Shown in pieces: positions 7,256 through 15,372 of a stretch of DNA of 16,020 nt. The position numbers and the translations under genes were made by a program. The stretch's first letter is position 1. Every line of letters starts with the position of its first letter. The stretch is taken from assembly GCA_938084875.1 (NCBI GenBank), contig CALKFX010000070.1:1-16020 (forward strand). The letters run 5' to 3'. The notes under the pieces are model-generated. The model saw only the letters and a list, made by a program, of their open reading frames with translations, ran no database searches and was not told the DNA's origin. This DNA is from an uncultured Flavobacteriales bacterium. Its GTDB lineage: Bacteria; Bacteroidota; Bacteroidia; Flavobacteriales_D; Parvicellaceae.

Positions 7256-7376
7256 TTGAAGTTTATCAATAGGATTTGTTAATTCTTTTTAATTAAATTT
7301 TTTATTTATTAGTATTAATAGAATTATATTGGGCAGCTAATAATTATAATCATCATTTTTTAATTGTAAATCCTAG

Positions 7377-8099
7377 ATGAAAGCACTAATTCTAAAAGAA
7401 ATAAGATCTTATCTCAGTTCTATTATAGGTTATGCTGCTATTATTGTTTTCTTAATCAGCTCTGGGTTTTTTGTTTGGATACTACCTGGAAATAATAATA
7501 TAATTGATATGGGAGAATCTAGTTTACAAACATTTTTTTCACAAGCACCTGGGATTTTAATGTTTTTATTCCCCGCATTTACCATGCGATGTTTTGCAGA
7601 AGAGACTAAAACCGGAACATTAGAACTATTAATAACCCAGCCAATATCAATTTTTAAAATTATTCTTTCCAAATATCTAGCTGCTAGTTTTCTTGCAGTT
7701 TTAACAATACTACCTACTTTGATATATTATATAAGCGTCTATCAGATGGGAGAAATTGCAGGTAACATTGACCACCCCTCTACAATTGGTGGTTACCTAG
7801 GTCTTTTATTACTAAGTATTACCTATGTAGCAATTGGAATTTTAGCATCTAGTCTGTCGAAAAATCAGGTAATTGGTTTTTTACTAGGGCTATTCTTCAA
7901 TTTTATAATCTATGTTGGTTTTTCCTATTTAGCAGTATTTGTTGGTGATCCTTTAGATTATTATTTAATGAATTTAAGCATGCTAGATCATTTCAATGCT
8001 TTACAGAGAGGGATTATCGATTCTAGAGATATTGCATATTTTTTATCAGTTATATTTTTAACTCTCTATCTTACAAAAATGGTATTGAAGAAAAAGTAA
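7377..8099 (+). CDS. gldF: Gliding motility ABC transporter permease GldF
   Basis: 240-residue integral membrane protein of the ABC-2 permease type. Six hydrophobic segments can be placed at about 14-36, 54-70, 100-121, 138-159, 165-188 and 217-235. The loop after the second, with FAEETKTGTLELLITQPIS at about 73-91, is the conserved cytoplasmic element that couples ABC-2 permeases to their ATPase. The start MKALILKEIRSYLSSIIGY and the immediate gldG neighbour identify it as GldF, which in Flavobacterium works with GldA (ATPase) and GldG and is needed for gliding in that genus. No ATPase gene is in the window, so the GldA partner would be unlinked. Its TAA is followed without any gap by the gldG ATG (TAAATG), indicating a single operon. 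Confidence 0.95.
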   Translation: MKALILKEIRSYLSSIIGYAAIIVFLISSGFFVWILPGNNNIIDMGESSLQTFFSQAPGILMFLFPAFTMRCFAEETKTGTLELLITQPISIFKIILSKYLAASFLAVLTILPTLIYYISVYQMGEIAGNIDHPSTIGGYLGLLLLSITYVAIGILASSLSKNQVIGFLLGLFFNFIIYVGFSYLAVFVGDPLDYYLMNLSMLDHFNALQRGIIDSRDIAYFLSVIFLTLYLTKMVLKKK

Positions 8100-10022
8100 A
8101 TGAAAAGGGTTTATTCAAAATATAAGAACATTTTAAATCTAGTATTAGTCATCACATCAATAGCTATTTTCAATATAGTAGCCAATCAAATATTTTTTAG
8201 AATAGATTTATCTTCTGATCAAGTCCACTCATTATCTCCAAAAACAAAAGATCTTCTGGTAAATCTTAAGGACATAATTAGTGCAGATGTTTATCTTGAT
8301 GGAGATTTTCCTGCAGAAATTGAGAAACTTAAAAAAGCCCTTTCAGAAAAGTTAGATGAATTTAAAGCTTTTGGTGGAGAAAATTTCAAAGTTAATTTCA
8401 TAAATCTTGATGAGGATCCTGAACTAGCAAAAGAATTCAAAAATCAGGTTTTTAATGATGGATTAGATTATAGTGACATATTAATTTCAAGAGATAGCAA
8501 ACAAGAAGTTGTTAGAATCTGGCCGGGAATTATTTTAAGAATGGGAGATCAATTTAAAGCTGTTCAACTTTTACAAAAAGGAAAATTTCCAATTTCTCAA
8601 GTTATTATCAATCATTTCAACGACCAACTGGAGTACAACTTAATTCTTGGAATAAATAACCTTTTAAAACCTGCTACTAAAAAAATTAAGTTTTTAAGAG
8701 GACATGGTGAACTTGACAATGCAGATGCGTGGATAATTAGAGACCAACTTATAAAAAATTACGATGTTGACACCTTAAGAATCAAACAATTAAAAGTAAA
8801 ATATTACAATGAAACTATTGAAATATCTAATAATAAATACGATTCTTTAATTAGAAATAAAATTGATTCTATTTACATTTCTGAAAGAGCCATACCAGTT
8901 TTTGATGAATTTGGTAATCCAAATAAAAATGCAAGAAGATATATTACTAAAACTTTCCAGAATAAAGAAATATCTAAATACATGAAAGATATTTCAAAAA
9001 TTAGCGAAGACCTAGATATCTTAGAAGAAACCGACCTATTAATAATAGCCAAGCCAAAAACCTCTTTTTCAGAGAAAGAATTATTCATAATTGACCAATA
9101 CATTATGAATGGAGGGAAAATAATTTGGATGGTAGATATGTTGGAGGTAAATGAATCTGAATTAGCAGATACAAATATAACTTATGCTAGGCCTTTAAAA
9201 CACCAATTACAGCAGTTTCTTTTTAAATATGGTGCAAGGTTTAATGTAAATATGGTAAATGATGTGAGATGCTCTCCAGTAATTAGAGAAGATGGATTGG
9301 GGAAAATTCCAAATTGGTATTTTTATCCATTATTATATTTAGACAAACCATCCATATATTTAAATAATGTTGGACCAATAAAAACAAGGTATGTTTGTTC
9401 AATTGATACTGTTGGAGTTGATAATATTAAAAAGACTGCATTATTAAAGTCATCTCCTGAATATAAAATATTGAGACAAACATCAGTTAATTATCAAAAT
9501 TTATACAATTACAATCCAAGAAATTTTGATATTGAATTAAAAAATGAAATTCCAGTTTCAGCATGGTTGTTTGAAGGAGTTTTTAAATCAAATTATGAAA
9601 ACAGGGCTGTAAGTAAAGATTTTAAAAAATTTATTTCCGATCCAGTTGTTAATTTCAAATCAAAAAGTAAGGAAACTAAAATGATTTTTATTGGGGACGG
9701 AGATTTGATAAGGAATGATTTTATAAAAGCGGACAATCAAATTAAGCCTGTTCTGCTTTCCTTTGAAAGTGCAGACTATGGAACACCTGAATTTTTTCCT
9801 AGATATGGCAATGAAGTATTCTTTCTTAACATTATAGATGAATTATTAGATAGGAGCGAACTTATTCCTTTAAGATCGAAAATGAATATGCCAAGACTTC
9901 TTAAAAAGGAAATTTTTGGACAAAGAAATTTTTGGCAACTTATTAATATTTTGATTCCTTTAATAGTAGTAATTGTTATTGGACTAATTAATCAATATAG
10001 GAGAAAAAAGAAATATGCATAA
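8100..10022 (+). CDS. gldG: Gliding motility ABC transporter component GldG, enlarged form
   Basis: 640-residue protein with one membrane helix at each end (about 11-32 and 613-631), placing the large middle part outside the cytoplasmic membrane. Conserved landmarks are RIDLSSDQVHSLSPKTK at 34-50, the redox-like INLDEDPELAKEF region at about 101-113, LRGHGELDN at 199-207, TDLLIIAKPKTSFSEKE at 311-327, DQYIMNGGKIIWMVD at 332-346 and RYGNEVFFLN near 568-577, followed by LRSK. These identify GldG, the periplasmic-facing partner of GldF. As I recall, family members are about 560 residues. The extra length seems to sit at about 232-305, an Asn/Lys/Ile-rich stretch between the 'HGELD' block and the 'LLIIAKP' block. 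It begins directly at the gldF stop and overlaps the following lipoprotein gene by 8 bases. Confidence 0.93.
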   Translation: MKRVYSKYKNILNLVLVITSIAIFNIVANQIFFRIDLSSDQVHSLSPKTKDLLVNLKDIISADVYLDGDFPAEIEKLKKALSEKLDEFKAFGGENFKVNFINLDEDPELAKEFKNQVFNDGLDYSDILISRDSKQEVVRIWPGIILRMGDQFKAVQLLQKGKFPISQVIINHFNDQLEYNLILGINNLLKPATKKIKFLRGHGELDNADAWIIRDQLIKNYDVDTLRIKQLKVKYYNETIEISNNKYDSLIRNKIDSIYISERAIPVFDEFGNPNKNARRYITKTFQNKEISKYMKDISKISEDLDILEETDLLIIAKPKTSFSEKELFIIDQYIMNGGKIIWMVDMLEVNESELADTNITYARPLKHQLQQFLFKYGARFNVNMVNDVRCSPVIREDGLGKIPNWYFYPLLYLDKPSIYLNNVGPIKTRYVCSIDTVGVDNIKKTALLKSSPEYKILRQTSVNYQNLYNYNPRNFDIELKNEIPVSAWLFEGVFKSNYENRAVSKDFKKFISDPVVNFKSKSKETKMIFIGDGDLIRNDFIKADNQIKPVLLSFESADYGTPEFFPRYGNEVFFLNIIDELLDRSELIPLRSKMNMPRLLKKEIFGQRNFWQLINILIPLIVVIVIGLINQYRRKKKYA

Positions 10023-11010
10023 GAACGTTTTTAAAGTAACCTTTTATAGTTTATTAATTTCTAGTCTATTTAGTTGCAATAATAAAAACAGCTATTACGA
10101 TCTTAAAGATTTTGCAATTAAGGATACCTCGAAGATTATTAAGTTTAAAATTTCAGATACTGAAGATAACAGCATTGTAATTTCAAGAAATGTCAATTCC
10201 AATAAATGGATAATTGAAGGTTCTAAATACACTGCAAATAAATCAAGCGTTAATTTATTAATGGAAACATTTTATAGAATTAGAGTAAAACAAGATGTAC
10301 CTAAAACTGCTTTTAATACGGTGATTAATCGTCTTTCTGTTAGACATAAGAAAGTAGAAGTATTTTTCGAAAATGAAAAGCCATTCAAAACATGGTTTAT
10401 TGGCTCTCCTACACAAGATCATTTAGGGACCTACATGTTACTTCAGAACGGAGATGAAAAAAGTTCGAAACCTTACATTACCTACAAACCTGGAATGTAT
10501 GGATCGCTAGATGTTAGATTTTTTACAGATTGGAAAGGATGGAGATCTCCTCGAGTATTTAATTATCCAAATCCTAAGAGCATTAAAAATATTTCTGTGA
10601 AGTTCTCTAAAAAACCTAAAGAAAGTTATACAATATCTAACAAAGATAATACCATTAAATTATTTGACTTAGACAACAAAGAATTAAAAAACTATGATAC
10701 TATACAGGTAAAGCATTATTTATCTCACTTTGAAAATGTTAGTTACAATAAAATCATGTTTGAAAAACAAAATATCATGGACTCTATTTTTAAAAGTGAG
10801 CCACATTATTATTTTGAGTTAACAGATTCTTCCAATAAAGTTACTAAAGTTGAATTTTGGAAAATCAAAGACATAGATTCTCCAACAGGATGGGATGCAG
10901 AACATGGATATATTCGGGTAAATAAAAACAATGAGCTTTTAAGAGCCCAATATTTCAACTGGGAAATTTTATTTAAACCCCTTAGTTTTTATACTAGGAG
11001 ATATTATTAA
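10015..11010 (+). CDS. Lipoprotein coupled to gldG, DUF4340-like
   Basis: 331-residue predicted lipoprotein. Lys-containing N-terminus, hydrophobic stretch 8-19 and a lipobox-like LFSC give Cys21 as the lipidated residue. The residues after Cys (NNKNSYYD) lack the acidic run of Bacteroidota surface-export signals, so it probably stays periplasm-facing. NKWIIEG followed by LLMETFYRIRV (63-91) resembles the repeated W-x-[IL]-x-G / LL-x-x-L pattern of DUF4340 proteins, which often sit next to GldG-like ABC components. Other marks are TWFIGSPTQDHLGTYML at 126-142 and a Trp/Arg-rich segment at 168-184. The ATG lies inside the gldG end (ATGCATAA, 8-base overlap), so its translation should be coupled to gldG. 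The molecular role is unknown. By position I infer a third subunit or accessory of the GldF/GldG complex. Confidence 0.8.
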   Translation: MHKNVFKVTFYSLLISSLFSCNNKNSYYDLKDFAIKDTSKIIKFKISDTEDNSIVISRNVNSNKWIIEGSKYTANKSSVNLLMETFYRIRVKQDVPKTAFNTVINRLSVRHKKVEVFFENEKPFKTWFIGSPTQDHLGTYMLLQNGDEKSSKPYITYKPGMYGSLDVRFFTDWKGWRSPRVFNYPNPKSIKNISVKFSKKPKESYTISNKDNTIKLFDLDNKELKNYDTIQVKHYLSHFENVSYNKIMFEKQNIMDSIFKSEPHYYFELTDSSNKVTKVEFWKIKDIDSPTGWDAEHGYIRVNKNNELLRAQYFNWEILFKPLSFYTRRYY

Positions 11011-11016
11011 TTAGGT

Positions 11017-11090
11017 GTTAATAAATAAGGTTAATACTAATAGCATATTATTAATACTATTCTGATATTTATAGCATTAATCTATTTATT
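11017..11090. repeat. Short direct repeats in the dnaN leader
   Basis: The 80-base gap before dnaN carries TTAATACTA twice, at 11031-11039 and 11051-11059 (20-base period, about two helical turns), and ATAGCAT twice, at 11040-11046 and 11071-11077. Looser TTAAT copies occur at 11018 and 11077. No clear TAnnTTTG box or terminator is seen here. The repeats could be protein-binding sites or low-complexity AT sequence. Confidence 0.4.
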
Positions 11091-12206
11091 ATGAAGTTTA
11101 TAGTTTCAAGCCAAGTATTATTAAAACAATTACAATCCATTGGTGGCGTTCTTAATAGTTCTAATACCCTTCCAATTTTAGATAACTTTTTATTCGAAAT
11201 TCAAGATCAGAAACTCACCATATCATGTTCAGATTTAGAGTCCACAATGACATCTACAATTTCTATTGATGCAAAAAGTGAAGGGAATATTGCTATTCCA
11301 GCAAAAATGTTGTTAGATATTTTAAAAACATTTCCTAACCATCCTCTAACCTTCTCTATTGATGACAAAATGGGCGTAGAAATTTCTTCTGATTATGGAA
11401 AATATAAATTAAGTGGTTATTCTGGTATGGAATTTCCTAAATCACCAGTAATTGAAGCACCTTCAACTGTTACTATTAGCAGTCATATTTTTCAAAGAGC
11501 TATAGAAAAAACAATTTTTGCATCTGGAAATGATGATTTAAGACCGGTAATGAGTGGTATTTTTGTTCAATTATCCGAATCTGAATTAACATTTGTTGCT
11601 ACAGATGCTCATAAATTAGTTAGATATACTAGAAATGATGTTAAATCTTCTGCTGCAGCATCATTTATTGTACCAAAAAAACCAATGAATTTACTGAAAG
11701 GGTTGCTTCAAAATTTTGAAGGTGAGGTAACAATTAAATACAATGAATCTAATGCTAGTATTGCATTCAATGATATTTTACTTACATGTAGATTAGTTGA
11801 TGGAAAATATCCAAACTACGATGCTGTTATACCAAAAGAAAACCCAAACAGATTGACTGTAGATAAAAATGCTTTTTTTCAATCAATTAAACGAGTAAGT
11901 ATTTTCGCTAACAAAACGACTCATCAGGTAAGATTAAAAATTAATGGAAGTGAATTAAATATTAGTGCTGAAGACGTTGACTTCTCCAACGAAGCTAATG
12001 AAAGATTAACATGTTCTTATCAAGGAGAATCTATAGAAATTGGTTTTAATTCAAGATTCCTAAACGAAATGCTTCAAAATATTGATTCTGACAATGTTAT
12101 TTTTGAACTTAGCGCACCCAATAGAGCTGGTATTTTAATACCTGATAATAGTGAAGATGGGGAGGACATTTTAATGTTAGTAATGCCTGTTATGCTTAAT
12201 TCTTAA
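11091..12206 (+). CDS. dnaN: DNA polymerase III beta sliding clamp
   Basis: 371 residues, the normal clamp length, in three repeated domains at about 1-120, 128-245 and 247-371. The protein opens MKFIVSSQVLLKQLQSIGGVL and contains NTLPILDNFLF, the second-domain DLRPVMSGIFVQLSESELTFVATDAHKL region (family-typical 'RPVMxGI' and 'ATDAHKL'), CRLVDGKYPNYDAVIP, and the C-terminal VMPVML, where the partner-binding pocket lies. It forms the dimeric ring that tethers DNA polymerase III to DNA. It is not next to dnaA here but follows the gldF-gldG-lipoprotein unit by 80 bases on the same strand, so it may be read through from that operon as well as from its own leader. Its stop codon overlaps that of the convergent rocD. 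Confidence 0.98.
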   Translation: MKFIVSSQVLLKQLQSIGGVLNSSNTLPILDNFLFEIQDQKLTISCSDLESTMTSTISIDAKSEGNIAIPAKMLLDILKTFPNHPLTFSIDDKMGVEISSDYGKYKLSGYSGMEFPKSPVIEAPSTVTISSHIFQRAIEKTIFASGNDDLRPVMSGIFVQLSESELTFVATDAHKLVRYTRNDVKSSAAASFIVPKKPMNLLKGLLQNFEGEVTIKYNESNASIAFNDILLTCRLVDGKYPNYDAVIPKENPNRLTVDKNAFFQSIKRVSIFANKTTHQVRLKINGSELNISAEDVDFSNEANERLTCSYQGESIEIGFNSRFLNEMLQNIDSDNVIFELSAPNRAGILIPDNSEDGEDILMLVMPVMLNS

Positions 12207-13432
12207 GCCAACTTATAATTCTTTAAAGTATCAATAATGATTTTTAAACAGTCATCTAGCTGACTTTTAGAAATTGTTAATGGCGGAGCAAACCTTATAA
12301 TATTTCCATGCGTAGGCTTAGCTAATAGTCCATTATTCTTCATTTCAAGACATATATTCCAAGCAGTTTTGCTTTCTTCTGTATCATTAATTACAATGGC
12401 ATTAAGAAGTCCTTTTCCTCTTACCAATTTAACTAATGGAGAATCTTTAATAAACTTATTTAATTCTGCTCTAAAGTATTCTCCTAAATTATAAGCATTT
12501 TCTGCAAGATTTTCTTCAATAATAACTTCTAAAGCTGCTTTTGCAACTGCACACGCCAATGGATTACCTCCAAAAGTAGAACCATGTTCTCCAGGCTTTA
12601 TACACATCATTACCTCATTATTTGCCAAAACTGCAGAAACAGGAAATACACCACCAGAAAGTGCTTTTCCGAGAATAAGTATATCTGGCTTGGCATTTTC
12701 ATAATCTGATGCCAATAATTTACCAGTTCTTCCAATACCAGTTTGAACTTCATCTGCAATAAAAAGTACATTGTACTTATCACATAAGCGTCTAACTCCT
12801 TCTAAATAGCCTTCGTCAGGAACTACAACACCAGCTTCGCCCTGAATAGGTTCGACCATAAAAGCTGCAACATTAAAATCTTTTAGTTCTTTTTCCAATG
12901 CCTCTAAATTGTTGTAAGGAATTAAATCGTATCCAGGCATGTAGGGACCAAAATCTTTGAAAGAAAGAGGATCGTCCGAAGATGAAATTGCTGCTAATGT
13001 TCTACCCCAAAAATTGCCTTTAGCAAAAATTATACGAGCTTTATTTTCTGGAATTCCTTTTTTTAAATAGCCCCATTTTCTAGCCAACTTATTGGCAGTT
13101 TCTCCTCCTTCTACACCTGTATTCATGGGTAAAACTTTGTCATAATGAAACAATTCACAAATGAATTTTTCGTAAGGTCCAAGGGCAGAATTGTAAAATG
13201 CTCTACTTGTTAAGGTTAATTTCTTAGACTGGTTAATTAATGCATTAATGATTTTGGGATGACAGTGGCCTTGATTAACAGCAGAATAAGCACTTAAAAA
13301 ATCAAAATATTTTTTTCCTTCACAATCCCAAACATGTACCCCTTCTCCCCTTTCCAATACTACAGGAAGTGGATGATAATTATGTGCACCAAAATCATTC
13401 TCAAGTTGCATTAATGAAGTAGAATCTGTCAT
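12203..13432 (-). CDS. rocD: Ornithine--oxo-acid aminotransferase
   Basis: 409-residue class III PLP-dependent aminotransferase. It converts ornithine and 2-oxoglutarate into glutamate 5-semialdehyde and glutamate in the cytoplasm, linking arginine and proline metabolism. The N-terminus FGAHNYHPLPVVLERGEGV at about 14-32 and FLSAYSAVNQGHCHP at 45-59 are hallmarks of ornithine aminotransferase rather than of acetylornithine aminotransferase. PLP-site residues are visible: NTGVEGGETA at 104-113, EPIQGEAGV at 194-202, DEVQTGIGRTG at 227-237 with Asp227, and the Schiff-base lysine Lys256 in LILGKALSGG. HGSTFGGNPLA lies at 283-293. A TATATTTG element 14 bases upstream of the ATG could drive it. 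The last four bases (TTAA) are shared with the dnaN end, so the two transcripts must overlap. Confidence 0.96.
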   Translation of the reverse strand: MTDSTSLMQLENDFGAHNYHPLPVVLERGEGVHVWDCEGKKYFDFLSAYSAVNQGHCHPKIINALINQSKKLTLTSRAFYNSALGPYEKFICELFHYDKVLPMNTGVEGGETANKLARKWGYLKKGIPENKARIIFAKGNFWGRTLAAISSSDDPLSFKDFGPYMPGYDLIPYNNLEALEKELKDFNVAAFMVEPIQGEAGVVVPDEGYLEGVRRLCDKYNVLFIADEVQTGIGRTGKLLASDYENAKPDILILGKALSGGVFPVSAVLANNEVMMCIKPGEHGSTFGGNPLACAVAKAALEVIIEENLAENAYNLGEYFRAELNKFIKDSPLVKLVRGKGLLNAIVINDTEESKTAWNICLEMKNNGLLAKPTHGNIIRFAPPLTISKSQLDDCLKIIIDTLKNYKLA

Positions 13433-13446
13433 ATTATTATTTTTGA

Positions 13447-13454
13447 CAAATATA
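13447..13454 (-). promoter_or_regulatory. Candidate -7 promoter element (TATATTTG) of rocD
   Basis: Minus-strand TATATTTG fully matches TAnnTTTG and ends 14 bases before the rocD ATG, a sensible distance for a short leader. A good TTTG -33 box is not seen at 19-21 bases, only a weak ATTC-like stretch. Confidence 0.4.
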
Positions 13455-13515
13455 ATAATTCGTTTCTTGAAGAGAATTAATTTTTTAAATAAGTGATTTT
13501 TAAAGTATAATTAAT

Positions 13516-13523
13516 TTTCTTTG
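13516..13523 (+). promoter_or_regulatory. TTTCTTTG -7-like element before ttcA
   Basis: TTTCTTTG matches TAnnTTTG at five of six fixed positions and ends 4 bases before the ttcA ATG. The spacing to the start repeats that seen at the GT2 gene. No -33 box is visible. Weak call. Confidence 0.22.
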
Positions 13524-13527
13524 CATT

Positions 13528-14331
13528 ATGTCTATACCAAAGTCCATTAATTCATCTAGAAAAAAAATCATTTCTTCTACTGGAAAAGCATTAAAAGATT
13601 TTGCAATGATTGAACATGGAGATAAAATAATGGTTTGTATTTCTGGTGGTAAAGACAGCTATACCATGCTAGAAATGTTCATACATTTTCAGAAATATGG
13701 TGATATAGATTTTGATTTTATTGTTGTCAACATGGATCAAAAGCAACCTGGTTTCCCTACAGAAATGTTGCCAAAATATTTATCCAACCTTAAAGTCAAT
13801 TTTAAAATTATTGAAAAAGATACTTACAGTATTGTTAAAGATAAAATTCCAGAGGGAAAAACAATGTGTAGTTTGTGTTCCAGATTAAGAAGAGGAACAC
13901 TATATGATGAAGCAAGAGAACTTAATTGTAATAAAATTGCTTTAGGTCACCATATGGACGATATTATTGAAACCTACTTTTTAAATTTGTTTTTTAGTGG
14001 TAAAATGGAGGCAATGCCTCCAAAGTATTTGATAGATAAAAGAGATTTAATTGTAATAAGACCACTGGCTTACTGTAAAGAGGAAGAAATTCAAGAATTT
14101 TCTGAATTAGCAAAACATCCTATAATTCCTTGTAACTTATGTGGTTCGCAAACTAATCTTCAAAGGAAGAAGATAAAAGCACTAATCAAAGAATGGGAGC
14201 TTACTTACCCAAATAGAAAAGCAATAATATTTAGAGCTTTACAAAACATCTCACCTTCACATATGTTAGATAGAAATATCTTCAATTTTGAAGATCTTCA
14301 AGCAGTGGAAGATTCCAGCTTATTTGTTTGA
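13528..14331 (+). CDS. ttcA: tRNA 2-thiocytidine(32) synthetase TtcA
   Basis: 267-residue PP-loop ATPase that adenylates cytidine 32 of certain tRNAs so that it can be thiolated. The ATP-binding SGGKDS is at 39-44. Two CxxC pairs follow, CSLC at 114-117 and CNLC at 202-205, the set that holds the [4Fe-4S] cluster in TtcA, and LGHHMDDIIETYFLNLFFSGKM lies around 139-160 (family landmark GHHxDD). The combination of PP-loop, both CxxC pairs and length separates TtcA from TilS. The final 12 bases overlap the convergent porQ gene. It is divergent from rocD across a 95-base gap and appears to be a single-gene transcript. Confidence 0.95.
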   Translation: MSIPKSINSSRKKIISSTGKALKDFAMIEHGDKIMVCISGGKDSYTMLEMFIHFQKYGDIDFDFIVVNMDQKQPGFPTEMLPKYLSNLKVNFKIIEKDTYSIVKDKIPEGKTMCSLCSRLRRGTLYDEARELNCNKIALGHHMDDIIETYFLNLFFSGKMEAMPPKYLIDKRDLIVIRPLAYCKEEEIQEFSELAKHPIIPCNLCGSQTNLQRKKIKALIKEWELTYPNRKAIIFRALQNISPSHMLDRNIFNFEDLQAVEDSSLFV

Positions 14332-15339
14332 AAAAGAATTTAATTGTTTAATAACAGTAATATTATTAGAAGTTCCAGCAAAATGGTACTTTGAATTAGA
14401 GTAATTAATCATAAGACTTTTCACTTTAAAACCAACTCCCCAAGAAATTCCTGTTGTTCCTGGTCTAGATTCTGGTTGAAGATTGTTTCTTGATAAAAAA
14501 TCATAGCCGAATCTCACATTGAAATTCTTTGAAAATAAAAATTCTGTTCCAATTACAATATGATTGAAAAAGTTAGAGAACAATTGATTAATTTGAATTG
14601 TACTTTGAGTAGTTGTTTGTGGATTTGTTGAAAAACTCCATCTATTTAAATGATGATAGGATAAATGAAATCTTATCGGAGCATGTTTTAATTTGGTATT
14701 TATTCCTAAAACAGAATTAAATGGTAATTTATTTTTGGGATTAGATTCTTGATAGCTTTTAATAGAAGTTCCGATATTACTCAATAATAAATACCCACCT
14801 AACTGCTTTTGCTCATCAAAATAAGTTATACTAACATCTGAGCCAATAGCAAATGATTTGTATTGTTCAAAAACAGAACCAAGAAATTTTAAATTAAAGC
14901 CAATTTGAATAATATCATTTAACTTTTTAGAATGACTTAATTGAAATATCCAATCGCTAGCTGTAAATGAATTTCCCAAAGAATTTCCTGATGGGGTGAA
15001 ATATTCAAAATCTCCGTAGTTATTATAAAACAAAGAGGCAGAAAAAACACCTTTTTCTTTTAATTTAAAATTGTAATTAACCATCCCAAAATCAGAATCT
15101 GCAAAATGATTGTTATAATTAATCACTAACTGCTTATCGTGAGAAGAAAGAAGATTTGATGGAAGAAATATAGCTGTTGATGCATCTTCCGAGTCAAAAA
15201 CCCCTATTGGGTATCCTCCAAGTGAAGAATTTCTAGACGTACAATTGTTGTTAAGAATAGAATAGGATGTAACTGCTTGTTGAGAAAAGCAAAAACTTAC
15301 CGTTAAAATTAAAATAATCAAAACTCTTAATCTAAACAT
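14320..15339 (-). CDS. porQ: Type IX secretion system protein PorQ
   Basis: 339-residue outer-membrane protein with a Sec signal peptide: positively charged start, hydrophobic core 6-16, and a likely cleavage after FSQ (about residue 20). The mature part is rich in alternating aromatic/polar strands, as in the FadL-like PorV/PorQ barrel family. Features pointing to PorQ are SRNSSLGG at 35-42, an APIRFHLSYHHLNRW segment in the second half, and the C-terminal block with FLFSKNFNVRFGYDFLSR, then RPGTTGISWGVGFK and YHFAG. PorQ belongs to the type IX secretion attachment complex with PorU, PorV and PorZ, which anchors cargo on the surface via A-LPS. That role is known from Porphyromonas; here it is inferred from family membership. 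It starts 33 bases after ychF on the same strand and overlaps ttcA tail to tail by 12 bases. Confidence 0.85.
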   Translation of the reverse strand: MFRLRVLIILILTVSFCFSQQAVTSYSILNNNCTSRNSSLGGYPIGVFDSEDASTAIFLPSNLLSSHDKQLVINYNNHFADSDFGMVNYNFKLKEKGVFSASLFYNNYGDFEYFTPSGNSLGNSFTASDWIFQLSHSKKLNDIIQIGFNLKFLGSVFEQYKSFAIGSDVSITYFDEQKQLGGYLLLSNIGTSIKSYQESNPKNKLPFNSVLGINTKLKHAPIRFHLSYHHLNRWSFSTNPQTTTQSTIQINQLFSNFFNHIVIGTEFLFSKNFNVRFGYDFLSRNNLQPESRPGTTGISWGVGFKVKSLMINYSNSKYHFAGTSNNITVIKQLNSFSNK

Positions 15340-15372
15340 AAAACAACAACGATTTAAATAGAACTTTATTAT

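Noticed and set aside
7275..7310. Promoter for gldF from TTTG at 7275-7278 and TATTTATT at 7303-7310
   Set aside because: Spacing is 24 bases and the -7 box lacks two of six fixed bases, including the final G.
7430..7672. Minus-strand frame of 80 codons inside gldF
   Set aside because: Mirror image of a conserved membrane-protein gene, with no start context or recognisable domain.
8873..9103. Minus-strand frame of 76 codons inside gldG
   Set aside because: Antisense to gldG. It falls over the insertion region, but its translation shows no motif and it is expected by chance in AT-rich DNA.
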